Of a DNA stretch of 63,918 nt, positions 38,901-48,631 are shown piece by piece. Position numbers and translations under genes: made by a program. The notes beneath the pieces were generated by a model. It was not told the origin of the DNA, did no database searches, and saw only the letters and a list, made by a program, of their open reading frames with translations. Within the stretch, counting starts at the first letter, position 1. Every line of letters starts with the position of its first letter. This DNA is from Phoronis australis (lineage: Eukaryota > Phoronida > Phoronidae): the NCBI GenBank assembly GCA_002633005.1, contig NMRA01000305.1:280195-344112 (forward strand). Direction: 5' to 3'.

Positions 38901-41900
38901 CAATGGGGGCTCGTCATGTGTGACTGGTTATTCTTATCGCCACCTGGCTTTACCAGGGGATGCTTCTTCGTCGCAAGGGTGGCATAGTGGAACATGTTTC
39001 ACATCCTGCAAAAGCCCTCTTTATGTGTGATTAGATGCGAGAGCGTCCTTGTCCTCTAGAGGTCACTAGTATCCGGTTCCACATGATCAGAAGCCACATT
39101 GCTGCTTGAAAAAAATCTCCCATTGGTATTGTAATTCGATGATAATTAATGATATAGTATGAATGTGCCAATTTGCACCTGTTCATCTCTCATTTGGTTA
39201 TGTATAGAATTATTAACCGTGAAATGTCTTTAGTATTTCGACTTGCAAAATGCACCGAGTCTTAGTTGCCTGAAGCAATCATTTGCAGACATGCCATCGG
39301 AAATAGTTGGCACAGTTTGTTCATTATTGGCAACAATGGCTTGGTTTATGTAGGAGGGCTGGCTGTTCAGGTATCATGTTGCTTGCACCTGTGTAAAAGT
39401 AGATTGTATGCGTTTTTGCAGGAACTGCGCTGAAAACTTCCTGTTTTGTGTGAGTGATGTTGGCCGGCAGGCACCCCAGTTTGGAGACGCGGCCACAATA
39501 GCAGTAGCGCTGTTAGATTCTGGCTACGAGTTCGACGTGGGTGCACTGCTCTACAACCAGTTCAAGTGAGTATCTTCTAGACATTTAATGGCTACGACCT
39601 GTAGGTGTCGCCTAGGGTTGTTTAGTGAAGCATCATCTTCAAAATCCCGTCATTTTTCTGGAATGCGTTTCAAAGCTTTTTTGCATTCCTGATTCTATGT
39701 GGTTAGGCTACGGACTGACCACAGCTCCTGCATTACCTCTGCGCCTTCATCTAACTGATACTGCAGTTTCTATGGTCATGTGTTCCTGGATTGTTGTTGC
39801 AAATTTGCTATAAAAGTGGTCGTGGACTTGACGTGCAAATTACCTGACAAGTTTTTTGTTCATAGTTTCTCACTTAAACATGAGGAATTGTATGTTGTGA
39901 ACAAGTGACTGCTTTAATTGGTATTTGTCTCATGTGGCAGTTAGTCATTGTGCATGTGGCTGTTTAGTGTATTGATTGTCTCCACTTTATCTGTGCATGT
40001 GTGCGTATGTGTGACCTTCAGTTGCTTCTTGTTCCTTAGTTCCCCTTTGATGGTTGTGTACTCGTTGTTTGCAGTGTTTGAAACCGTCCGTTGCTCCATG
40101 TACCTTTGTTCACCGTTAATGGTGTGTGTTCATTGTCTTCAGTGTGTGATACCGTCAGTTGTTCCCTGTACCTTTGTTCATTTTTGTTGCTTTGCGTGTT
40201 GTATGCAGTGTGTGGGACCCTCGATTGCTCCCTGTACCTTTGTTCATCTTTGATGTGTGTGTGGTCATTATCTTCAGTGTGTGATACTGTTAGTTGTTCC
40301 CAGTACCTTTGTCCATCTTTGATGGTGTGTGTGTTCATTCTTTGCAGTGTGTGAGACCCTTGGTTGCTCCTTGTACTTTTTTTCATCTTAAGTTTGATAG
40401 TGTGCATATTCATTGTCTGCAATGTGTGAAACCTTCAGTTGTTTCCTGTACCTTTGTTCATCTTTGATGATGTGCGTGTTCATTGTCTTAGCGTGTAAAA
40501 TCCTCAGTTGGCCCCTGTGCCTTTGCTCACCTTCCATGGTCCGTATGTTCATGGTCCCCATTGCTTTGCAGGTCTGTCATCTCCTATATATCGAAAGAGC
40601 TGCCTGTCTTCTCTATGGACGCTGTGTCCACAGCTGGCAAGATCAGTCTCTATGATAGCCTGGATGACGAGGTGCTACGCTCATACAATGAGTTTGCCCT
40701 GGCTAGCCTCACCTACTTTGCTATGAAGGAAGGTGCAGCCAGTGAGCAGAGCTCAAGGATGACAGCTATGGATGGAGCTAGCAAGAATGCAGGTCAGTTG
40801 ATGTAGAACTTAGAATTCTTGTAACATGGTTTTCTTGGTAATAGTCACTGAGTAACAAGCATCAAACTGATTCTTAAAACTGAGGACCCCTTAAGTGATT
40901 ATTGTCGTTTTCTTTATAAAATTATGATTCTTGATTCTGACTTTTGTTATTTCCGTAAGCTTGTATCTGAAGCACTGGAATGTTTTTACAACTGTGAAAA
41001 AATCAGATTTTCTTTTAGAAATTGAAATCCATGGGCTCGCCTGAGGTAAATTACCATACTTTTAAAAGAGTATTCGTTTTGGGGACAATATCTGAAACAG
41101 AACATAACGATTTTATTTTAACTGACTTTGTTTAAATGTGTAAAAATGGTATATCAAGCTAAAATTAAAGATATAATACCCATTATTTTTGGTTTTATCT
41201 GAATGTTGAAACATGAGTTTTACAATTTCTTCAGAAAAAGGGTATATTGAGAGACATTTCTCTTGGGCAGTCACACTGATTGTGTGTGTGGGTTTGGATG
41301 TGTGGGGTTGATTTTACCTTTTTATGCACCCATATATTTATATGTGGATGCATTATGGCGTCCGTCCGGTGTCCGCCGTCCGCTGCTCTATCTCCAAAAC
41401 CGATTGACATATGTTCATGAAAATTTTGAACATGTGTTCCTTTCATGGATGGGGTGGCATGAGCGAACTTTCAGACGGATCCGACTACCGTTGTGCCCCC
41501 TAGTGGCAATTTACTTTTTTACGTTTTACCTCTGTATCTTCAAAGGTCCTCAAGGTATTTTCATGAAATTTGGTATATTGGCATCTATTAGTGAAACGAC
41601 GACATCCTCCCGTTTTCGGATGGATTCGATGTAGTTTGCGCCACCTAGTGGCCATTTTTACTGTTTTCGAGTCTGTTTTTTGACATCCACCCCTCTATCA
41701 ACCAAACTGTTCTAAGCATGATTGTGAAAATTGGCATGTATGTTCTTACTATGAAGAGGACGGTTGACGATGATTTTACGACGACTTCAACTACTGTGGC
41801 ACCTCCTAGTGGCAGTTTTTTTTTGCGCCTATGGCTTTATCTCCTAAACCATTTTGCAACATCTTTACTAAATTTAATAAGTGCATTTATATGATGTTGG

Positions 41901-43624
41901 CAATGGACGACGACGACTTTCGGACTACTGGTGTGCCACCTAGTGGCAATTTTATTTTTTACGTTTTCCTCTGTATCTTCAAAGGTCCTCAACGTATTTT
42001 CATAAAATTTGGTGTACAGGCTTCTGTTAGTGTGGTGATGCTATCTTTCCATGTTCAGATGGATTCGACCTAGTTTGCTCCACCTAGTGGCCATTTTTAC
42101 TGTTTTCGAGTCTATTTTTTGGCGTACACCCCTCTATAAACCAAACCGCTTTTAGGATAATTGTGAAAGTTGGCATGAATGTTTTTACTGGAAAGTGAAC
42201 AGCTGACAATGATTTTCCGATGACTTTGACTACTGTGTCACCTCCTGGTGGCAGTTTCTTTTTTGCGCCCATGGCTGTATCTCCTAAACCGTTTGTAGGA
42301 TCTTTACTAAATTTAAGAGGTGTGTTTATATGATGTTGACAACGAACGATGATTTTGGGGTGGATCTGAGTACTGTTATGCCCCCTGGTGGCAATTTAAG
42401 TTTACATTTACCTCTGTATCTCCAAAGGTCCTCAACGGATTTTCATAAAATTTTGAATATGTGCAATCTATTGATGAGATGACGCTATCCTCCCATTTTT
42501 GGATGGAATCGAGGTAATTTGCGCCGCCTGGTTGCCATTTTTGCTGTTTTCGAGTCCAATGAACACTGTGCCCCCTAATGGCAATTTCATTTTATTCTGT
42601 TTTCCTTTGTTTCTCTGAAGTTCCTTGGCGGATTTCTATGAAATTTGGAATTTGGTGTATAGCTTTCTATTAAAGAAGCAATGACCTGTTCCCATTTTCG
42701 GACGGATTGACTATGTTTTTGCACCATCTAGTGCCCATTTTATGTCACAAATAAGCAACCCTAAAAGCACACCATTTGCGATGCATTCGTGGGCGCATTT
42801 CAACGCTTCACGTTGCTCTTGTTTCCATCTGTATTTACGTTCACGTTGTTCAATATTCAGTGTTCTCCACGACCACTTTTAATGTGTCACTGCGTCCTGT
42901 TTGGCCGAGCGCACGTCCTGTTTAAATGTCTCGCGTTCTGTTTAAAAATCCAGCATCCTGTTTAAAAATCCTGCGACCAGTTTAAAAATATAGGGACTAC
43001 TTTGTAAAAAAGGCGTCGTCGTTAATAAGGACTTCACTGGTTCAAATTACGCTTGACGGCAACTGGCCATTGCCCAATGAAACTCAATAAAGGCTAAAGG
43101 AAGTGCTCAGTTGTGGACAGCCTAATCACCGATCTCACTCAAGCAGCAGACCGGGCCACTAGTCTATTTATGGGGTAACGCAGCGTGTAGATAATCCCTC
43201 AATTATCTTTTCAATTCATCTGGAACAACTAGTCAATTTAAACAAAGGCCCTGTGCTACCTATTCGCCTAATCCACTACCTGCTCAATGGAGGTGCAGTC
43301 CGTCACGAAAGTCGCTGGTTGTTGCGTTAGGCCTTTTCGCTTTTGTAGTCACCTTTTTGTGTTCGGCGGACAACTGATCATATTATATGTTGGTGTGTGT
43401 GTGATCTGGGGACCTCTGTTTGTTTTAAATACATTACGTCTTGCGTGCTAGTTAAGTTCTATAGACAAGGACAGAATGACATTGTGCGCTCCAGACTGTA
43501 GTAACGCTATGCTTTTTCAGGCGAGATGATTGACAAGCTGACAATGACGTACAACAGAACAAGACAGGCTGTCATCACAAGAGAACTCATTGAAATCATC
43601 TCTGGTGCAGCTGCACTCAAATAA
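32908..43624 (+). CDS. ATP5F1C: ATP synthase F1 subunit gamma, mitochondrial (7 coding exons)
   Basis: The gamma subunit is the central rotor shaft of F1Fo-ATP synthase in the mitochondrial matrix and couples proton flow to ATP synthesis at the beta subunits. Exons: 32908-32945, 35790-35824, 36563-36694, 38047-38248, 39422-39565, 40572-40792, 43521-43624; 876 nt, 291 residues plus stop (human precursor 298). [12 protein letters not shown] is an Arg-containing transit peptide without acidic residues, with cleavage probably before ATLKE as in mammals. The N-terminal coiled-coil helix reads [31 protein letters not shown] is the central signature; the C-terminal family signature region reads [20 protein letters not shown] then [12 protein letters not shown]. 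The start ATG at 32908 is supported by phase and by the resemblance to the vertebrate MFSRA presequence. Confidence 0.96.
33762..34242 (+). mobile_element. hAT-like MITE family 4
   Basis: 481 bp in ATP5F1C intron 1, flanked by exact 8 bp duplications GTGTACGC (33754-33761 and 34243-34250). Termini AGGCCTTTATCCAGGA and ATAAAGCCCT are inverted. The 8 bp duplication and the termini point to hAT. No transposase frame. Confidence 0.82.
35109..35147 (+). repeat. 13 bp tandem triplet with CACGTG and TGACG motifs
   Basis: Three head-to-tail units GCGCGTGACGCTA, GCACGTGACGCTA and GCGCGTGACGCTT. The middle one makes a CACGTG E-box; another CACGTG is at 35070-35075. Lies in ATP5F1C intron 1, where CpG is otherwise rare. 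Confidence 0.8.
35790..35824 (+). CDS. ATP5F1C: ATP5F1C exon 2
   Basis: 35 bases; acceptor ATTTCCAG, donor GTAAGT. Encodes [11 protein letters not shown] across the presequence cleavage region. Confidence 0.93.
36081..36127 (+). repeat. 21 bp stem inverted repeat
   Basis: AAGGTACGGTAGACTATTAC and AGTAATGGTCTACTGTACC pair with two mismatches around a six-base loop. Intron 2 of ATP5F1C; would form a hairpin in RNA. Confidence 0.7.
36563..36694 (+). CDS. ATP5F1C: ATP5F1C exon 3
   Basis: Acceptor GGTTACAG, donor GTAAGG. Encodes the N-terminal shaft helix with [20 protein letters not shown]. Confidence 0.95.
36695..38046 (+). other. ATP5F1C intron 3
   Basis: AT-rich; I see no repeat family or RNA gene in it. 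Confidence 0.5.
38047..38248 (+). CDS. ATP5F1C: ATP5F1C exon 4
   Basis: Acceptor CTTGCAG, donor GTGAGC. Encodes [20 protein letters not shown] and [12 protein letters not shown], the Rossmann-like globular part. Confidence 0.96.
38249..39421 (+). other. ATP5F1C intron 4
   Basis: AT-rich non-coding sequence; nothing recognisable. Confidence 0.5.
39422..39565 (+). CDS. ATP5F1C: ATP5F1C exon 5
   Basis: Acceptor TTTTTGCAG, donor GTGAGT. Encodes [20 protein letters not shown] then GALLYNQF. Confidence 0.95.
40030..40571 (+). repeat. 66-79 bp minisatellite leading into the exon 6 acceptor
   Basis: About eight degenerate units built from CCTGTACCTTTGTTCATCTT, GATGGTGTGTGTTCATTGTC and TTCAGTGTGTGA. 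Acceptor-like AGs end at 40074, 40142, 40208, 40277, 40347 and 40492; one unit near 40418 has CTGCAA instead. The true acceptor ends at 40571. Most unit lengths near 66 keep both strands partly open. Confidence 0.88.
40572..40792 (+). CDS. ATP5F1C: ATP5F1C exon 6
   Basis: Acceptor GCTTTGCAG, donor GTCAGT. Encodes [36 protein letters not shown]-like residues (with Ala-Ser before Leu) and AMDGASKNA. The acceptor is the last member of a tandem array of acceptor-like sites. Confidence 0.95.
41322..42824 (+). repeat. CTCF-motif-rich tandem repeat element, copy C (most complete)
   Basis: About 1.5 kb from a 5' palindrome (ATATATTTATATGTGGATGC) to a 3' hairpin (CAACGCTTCACGTTG then CTCTTGTTT). About three internal units of 440 bp. 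CTCF-core exact matches on the reverse strand are at 41493-41506, 41638-41651 and 41933-41946, with one- or two-mismatch versions at 41799, 42077 and 42378. Lies in ATP5F1C intron 6. Confidence 0.87.
42892..42991 (+). repeat. 20 bp tandem repeat, five units
   Basis: Units such as CGCGTTCTGTTTAAAAATCC and AGCATCCTGTTTAAAAATCC, diverged, immediately after repeat copy C in ATP5F1C intron 6. Confidence 0.85.
43521..43624 (+). CDS. ATP5F1C: ATP5F1C exon 7 (last coding)
   Basis: Acceptor CTTTTTCAG. Encodes the C-terminal shaft helix with [20 protein letters not shown] and ends AALK, TAA at 43622-43624. A strong donor GTAAGT follows at 43642, 17 bases after the stop. Confidence 0.95.
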
Positions 43625-44405
43625 TGCTGGTGTGGGTTTAGGTAAGTAGAACTCAGGTCAGAGCATGTCTAAACCTTTTGATGAAAGGGGGTGAGGGGGG
43701 CTGGCAGAAATGGGCAATTTTGACCACAGAGATTCCTCGAATGTGACACCGTGCGTGGGATTTTTAATTAGATTGTACAATGCTTAGTTTAGTCTCACTG
43801 CAGGTTTTTCCTGTTTTTGAGATCATGCCGAGACGGCCTTGGTTTGTGACAAAGGCCTTAGAAAAACAGAATCTGTTCTAGATGGTTGAATGAGGAAATT
43901 TGAAATTATTCATGGGAGTACATTTTCTCCTTGCTAAATGGAAATTATAAACTAAGTTATTTTACCACTGTCACTAATTTATGTCTCCATTTCATGTCAA
44001 GTAATTTACTTCCTCTATAAAATTCTTGAAGATATGAGCAAGTAAAAAGTGCGTCAAAATGTTCAACAATTTTGTAGGAGTTGGTCAGTTCTATGATTAT
44101 GCAGGTAGGTAGGCTGGCCAAGCGGTGAAACTACATCATCCTTTGTGACAGGCGGCTGTAGAAGGTCTCAATGCTATGCATCGACATTTTTGTCGCAGTT
44201 TGTCACAAAATTCAAACGACTGTAACCATTACTAACCTTCCTTAATGGACTGGAAAGTGGTGGTCAGATAGTTGAAAATTCTCACTTAGATTTTTTCTTT
44301 TGAGTTCTCTGTCTCGGCATAAGTTTATTGCAACTAAGGCTCCGCCTTCCATCATGTTAATTAGGATTCTGTTACCATCATTAATTACATCACGTTTACT
44401 TTCAG

Positions 44406-44600
44406 AATGTACCTCTTACAAAGTAGCTGTTCCGTGTACATCAAGTCTTCTGCACTCGGTAGTGTATGGAAATTATAGAAATATGCAGTTATATCACCAC
44501 TCAGAAGGTGCAGTTGATGTGACTAGGAAGTTGTTTATAAATTATGTGTGTTACGAAGGATTGTGATTGCTTAGAAAATAAACATGGTTTTCTAAGAAAT
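44406..44600 (+). other. ATP5F1C: Probable ATP5F1C 3' UTR exon with poly(A) signal
   Basis: Donor at 43642 after the stop could join to the pyrimidine-rich acceptor GTTTACTTTCAG ending at 44405. AATAAA lies at 44577-44582. Vertebrate ATP5F1C also has an alternatively spliced small exon at its C-terminus, so a late intron fits. The exact acceptor is inferred. Confidence 0.5.
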
Positions 44601-46235
44601 GGAAGTTGTTATCGGGAGCAGTGTTCGTCTTGGCTGTTGTTTGTGTTATTTGGTGCGTCATCTTGCATGCCATTTTGATTACGTTGTGAGAAATTACACT
44701 TAAGAAACGTAACCCATGTCCTACATTTTGTTAATGTCGTACCATAAGATTCAAGTCCAGTTTCCAAATACATTGTACATAATTCAGAGGCCGCCCTGGT
44801 TTCCTGTTTTCAAAAACAGAAATTTGTTTCAGCAAACTTTAATTTCCTTTTTTCCATTGTCTAAACCATCAAATTCTGTTTTTCTATTTCAAAGTAACAT
44901 AATGATCTGGGAATTGCCTTAATTTTCCGCTGAATTGTACCCCAGCTGTGTTTTACTGATAATTTGCTGCATGCCATGTTTGTCGTTTCTCAAATTCGAA
45001 AAGAACACCGCCACCTTCAGAAAGAATGAACTACTTGAATATGTATGCTGCATAGCCATTGATTTGTGTCTAGAATATGTCAAATTTGAAGCAGTTTATT
45101 TCGAATTTTTGGTAATTAAAAAACCCAAGCTATTAGAATTCTGGAAATTCCATTTGAAAACTCCCATTCCGTCTACGAAGTCAGTTTCCGTAATAGTGGA
45201 AAAACAGGATTGTTTTAGTTGCGGCCAGTGTACTGATTTCTTTACCCGTGCACTCTAGAATTCGGACCCCAAAATTGCTAGAAGGTGGGTCCAATGGAGC
45301 CCTGTACTTGAACATCAAGGGTGAACACCTCACAAGAAACTATTCGGAGTATAAGCAATGAATGTGATTCGGTTACAAAAAGTAAAATTTATTGACCACT
45401 CCCAGAATAGACTACAAGCATATCACGATATAATAACTGTAGAACAAAACCATTGTATCAGCACTACAAAACACAATGCGCCAAAAATTACGTGCTACAG
45501 CAGTGAATCTGAAATACACACATTTGTATTCACATAAAACCAGAGATTCCACTGTGAGAATTTTAGGTAAAAAGCGCATAGCAGGTTCTGGTCTATACGT
45601 GTGCTCACCGTCTAAAATGAAACGCCCACCCACATCAATTTCAACCAAGGGTTTTTTTGAATAGAGGCACATTATATAAGCAAGAGAGAGTTAGGTTTGA
45701 AATTCCATGAATTGCCAAGTGACGAGTAAGCAAATCCCGCATCCTACTTGCTCGTCTCGGGTGTATTTTCTTTTTTGAAAGTGTGAGCAATTAAAAAGTA
45801 CCTCACTACTAATTCAACATTTAAAGAAAGAGACCAGAACCAGCTACATTTTTCACCTTAACTGAGTATATCTCTTTGACTCCCTAAAACCACTTTTAAG
45901 GCTCTGATGTAGTATAGCCTTACCAAATCTGTGTACGGATTACACGGTTGGGAATGACGAATACACCTGAAAGCTCTGTAACTGAGGATAGTCGGAGATT
46001 AACTATTCGACAAAAATAACACAGTATACCCGTCTTCTGAAAATGAGAGAAAATTCACAATGCACACACTCGGTAATATCTATACTTACACTCGGCATAA
46101 TCCCAGAATGCTTAAAGTGACCATAAACCCAGGGCCTATTCCAAGAGAGTGACTTAAGTTCATTTTTTTACTTAAGTCTAAAATTTGTCTCACCTCCCGA
46201 ACTTTGAAACTTCCACAAGAGGCAAGTTAGTCAAA

Positions 46236-46386
46236 ATTAAGACAAAACTTGATTGACCAATCAGATCGCAGCATTCTTGAGACACTTGTTTCCAAGCCGT
46301 CATTTTACCCATCAAACAACACGTCAGGTAAAACTTAGTGGTTTGTCGACTATTCGCAAGGGGTGGAGCTTGCGATAGGTCAATTA
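46236..46386 (+). mobile_element. MITE family 3, copy 2
   Basis: Shares GCAGCATTCTTGAGACAC, CAAGCCGTCATTTTAC, AGCTTGCGATAGGTCAATT with copy 1; left terminus degraded (TTGATTGACCAATCAGATCGC-like). In the ATP5F1C-MGLL spacer. Confidence 0.65.
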
Positions 46387-47344
46387 GCCAAGTCAGTTTT
46401 CTCAAAACGGGCCCTCCCCACTAAAAATTAGTTTCTGATTTAGACCACTTGCTGTAACTCGAATTGTTTCCAAGGCAAAATAGATGTCATTTCTGAGGTT
46501 GGAAAGAGTTGAAAGTTTGTTATTGCTTGAGACCAGGCTCAACAGGTTTGCTTGCCACGGCAACCATTTCATGTCATGACGAGCATAGTCTTGAATAACG
46601 AGCTGTCAGTTCTTTACAAGGCCAAAATTCACTTCTCATCTGGGTAAGGAACACGACGTCAGCAATTTTATAGCAGTAAGTCGTCTAAATCCAAATTTAG
46701 CTTCTTCGATGAAACACCGGTTTATTGTCCCTTTAAGGCAATCTCTAGTGGTCCCGACATTACCATTGGATTAACGGCATGACGAAAGCACTGAACAGCA
46801 CAATATATGACACAAGGCACTTGAAGCAATAAGAAAAATATAAACTGTTGCACCAAATATTGCTTTTTTACAAATAAATTGTATATCATAATTTATAAAT
46901 CAAAACACCAAATTAATAAAACCCAAATCCCAATAAATAACAATACAACATGTAAAGCACCTGTTACTAATGGAAGGTAGTTCTATGACTAATATGATTC
47001 ATAAAACATAAAAACAGTAAAAGTTATGAGACACTTCATTCATAAAACTCTCTTATCTTATTATGGCATCGGCACTGACCATCACCAACCACATTAGATG
47101 GAGGGGAGTATCTAATACTTTTAAAACAGGTGAATAAGAAAAAAATACTCGTCATTTACCTCCCCCTATTGCCAATTATGCAACAATCGCACACTTATTA
47201 TTCTTGGGTATTGTCAAAACTTATTCTCCAATTTCAGCCACCATAATCTCCCCAATCGCTACCCCCCTCAACCACCCAATTTTTATAAATTTTATAAAAA
47301 TTAAAAATTACCAATACTTCCACAACACATTTAATTGAAATCAG

Positions 47345-47503
47345 GGGTGGATACAGGATTTTTAAAAGGGGGGGGTCAGATTGAGGATTTTTTTGAAAAG
47401 GAGGGTCCAAGTAAACAATTTAAAAATTCTAGGTCTGGTATCACTAAAATCAATTGAAAAAGAGGGAGTTCAGACACCCTTGACCCCCACCCCTGGATCC
47501 GCC
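47345..47503 (+). mobile_element. MITE family 2, copy 2
   Basis: GGGTGGATACAGGATTTTTA with a G run at the left and a C-rich right end CCCCTGGATCCGCC; interior GGTATCACTAAAATCAATTG shared with copy 1. Confidence 0.7.
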
Positions 47504-48514
47504 AAAGGAAATGTTGCAGTTCACATTATCATGGTTACAAAGACTGGCACAGAAGGCCAAGGCATCCTGCTCATTTTAAAACACTTCACCCAATGATCAC
47601 TACGCTTCTTCATTCAGTCAATCATAACGTAATTTCGTCATGATAGACTATCCAACTTGCCAACACGAGATGGTCCAAATTCCTGAGCAAACCGTAAGTC
47701 TCATTGGAGGACGATGTGATTACCCACCAATACAATAAAGCCGATGCCCTTTAGACCATTGTTGCCTAACAAATCAACACACTTAATCATAGCAAAGTTT
47801 TCTCCTGAAGCCAAAAGAGCTGCTTTGAGTTACACAATTTCTGTCTGGATCACACAAAGTACATGAAGGGAGTTTTTCCAGAAAGCACCAAACAAGCAGA
47901 AGGCATGCTGCTGGTTCAATGACTTTCACATTTCAAATCAATGTATTACAAATTCCTCTCATAGTTGGATATTTTTAAATTCATTCAAAGTTGCTGTAAC
48001 GTACTTCCTTTAGACAAAGGCAAGCACAACTTTCGTCACATCTGTGAAAGCGCGAATTTTAAACTTTAACAGTGGACAGCCAATTGGATATCTGGAATGC
48101 ATATAAACCGCCTCCTGCTGAGGGATACGGCTCAAAACGTGAAGTGATGATGCCAACCAAGTCTGATCGTACTCGGCAGTAGTGACCAAAACTCAGGCCA
48201 ATCTTCCCAGGAGAAGACTTAGCACTGTTCACTTAACTTTTTTTGATGGACTACCCTACTCTAACACCTTTTCCAGTTAATAATCCTTGAAGTCCCTAAA
48301 ATGTTGTCTTGACCATTTTGCGTTATAATCTATAGCTCCTCCCACATGTCCAATTCTTTTGATTCTACCAGTGATAGCAAGTGTTGTATTAAACATTTCC
48401 TTATTATGCTGCCAGACATATTCAGTGAACCTTTGCCCCATGAATCATCAACCATCAAGGGGCTCTTGAACTCTTTCAACGGCTTGCTCCTGACAGCAAT
48501 GACTCTGGTCACTA

Positions 48515-48631
48515 CTATAGGTCGACGTGAGCTTTGAGTCGCTCAGTCAACCACTTGATGATATCGCGCACCGCCCGTGGACCGTCCTCGCCAGGTTCAT
48601 TATGAAGGGAATGGAACCAGCCAGGATATAA
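48515..48631 (-). CDS. MGLL: MGLL-like exon g (catalytic His, terminal)
   Basis: Acceptor CTTGTAG. Encodes [20 protein letters not shown] and a final amphipathic helix; stop TAG at 48517-48515. Confidence 0.93.
   Translation of the reverse strand, partial: LYPGWFHSLHNEPGEDGPRAVRDIIKWLTERLKAHVDL

Larger units (their letters stand above)
43625..48514. other. Convergent ATP5F1C-MGLL intergenic spacer
   Basis: Contains the probable ATP5F1C 3' UTR exon, MITEs at 46236-46386 and 47345-47503, and otherwise AT-rich DNA. A 107-codon frame at 44935-45258 and a 86-codon frame at 45672-45412 show no domain or codon signal and are not called. Confidence 0.5.

Noticed and set aside
44935-45258. 107-codon frame in the ATP5F1C-MGLL spacer
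   Set aside because: No domain, no repeat or codon signal, no start context or splice context; chance in AT-rich DNA.
47041-47340. Polyadenylation signals for the MGLL-like gene
   Set aside because: Several AT-rich hexamers (including an ATTAAA on the minus strand near 47328) exist; none can be preferred from sequence alone.
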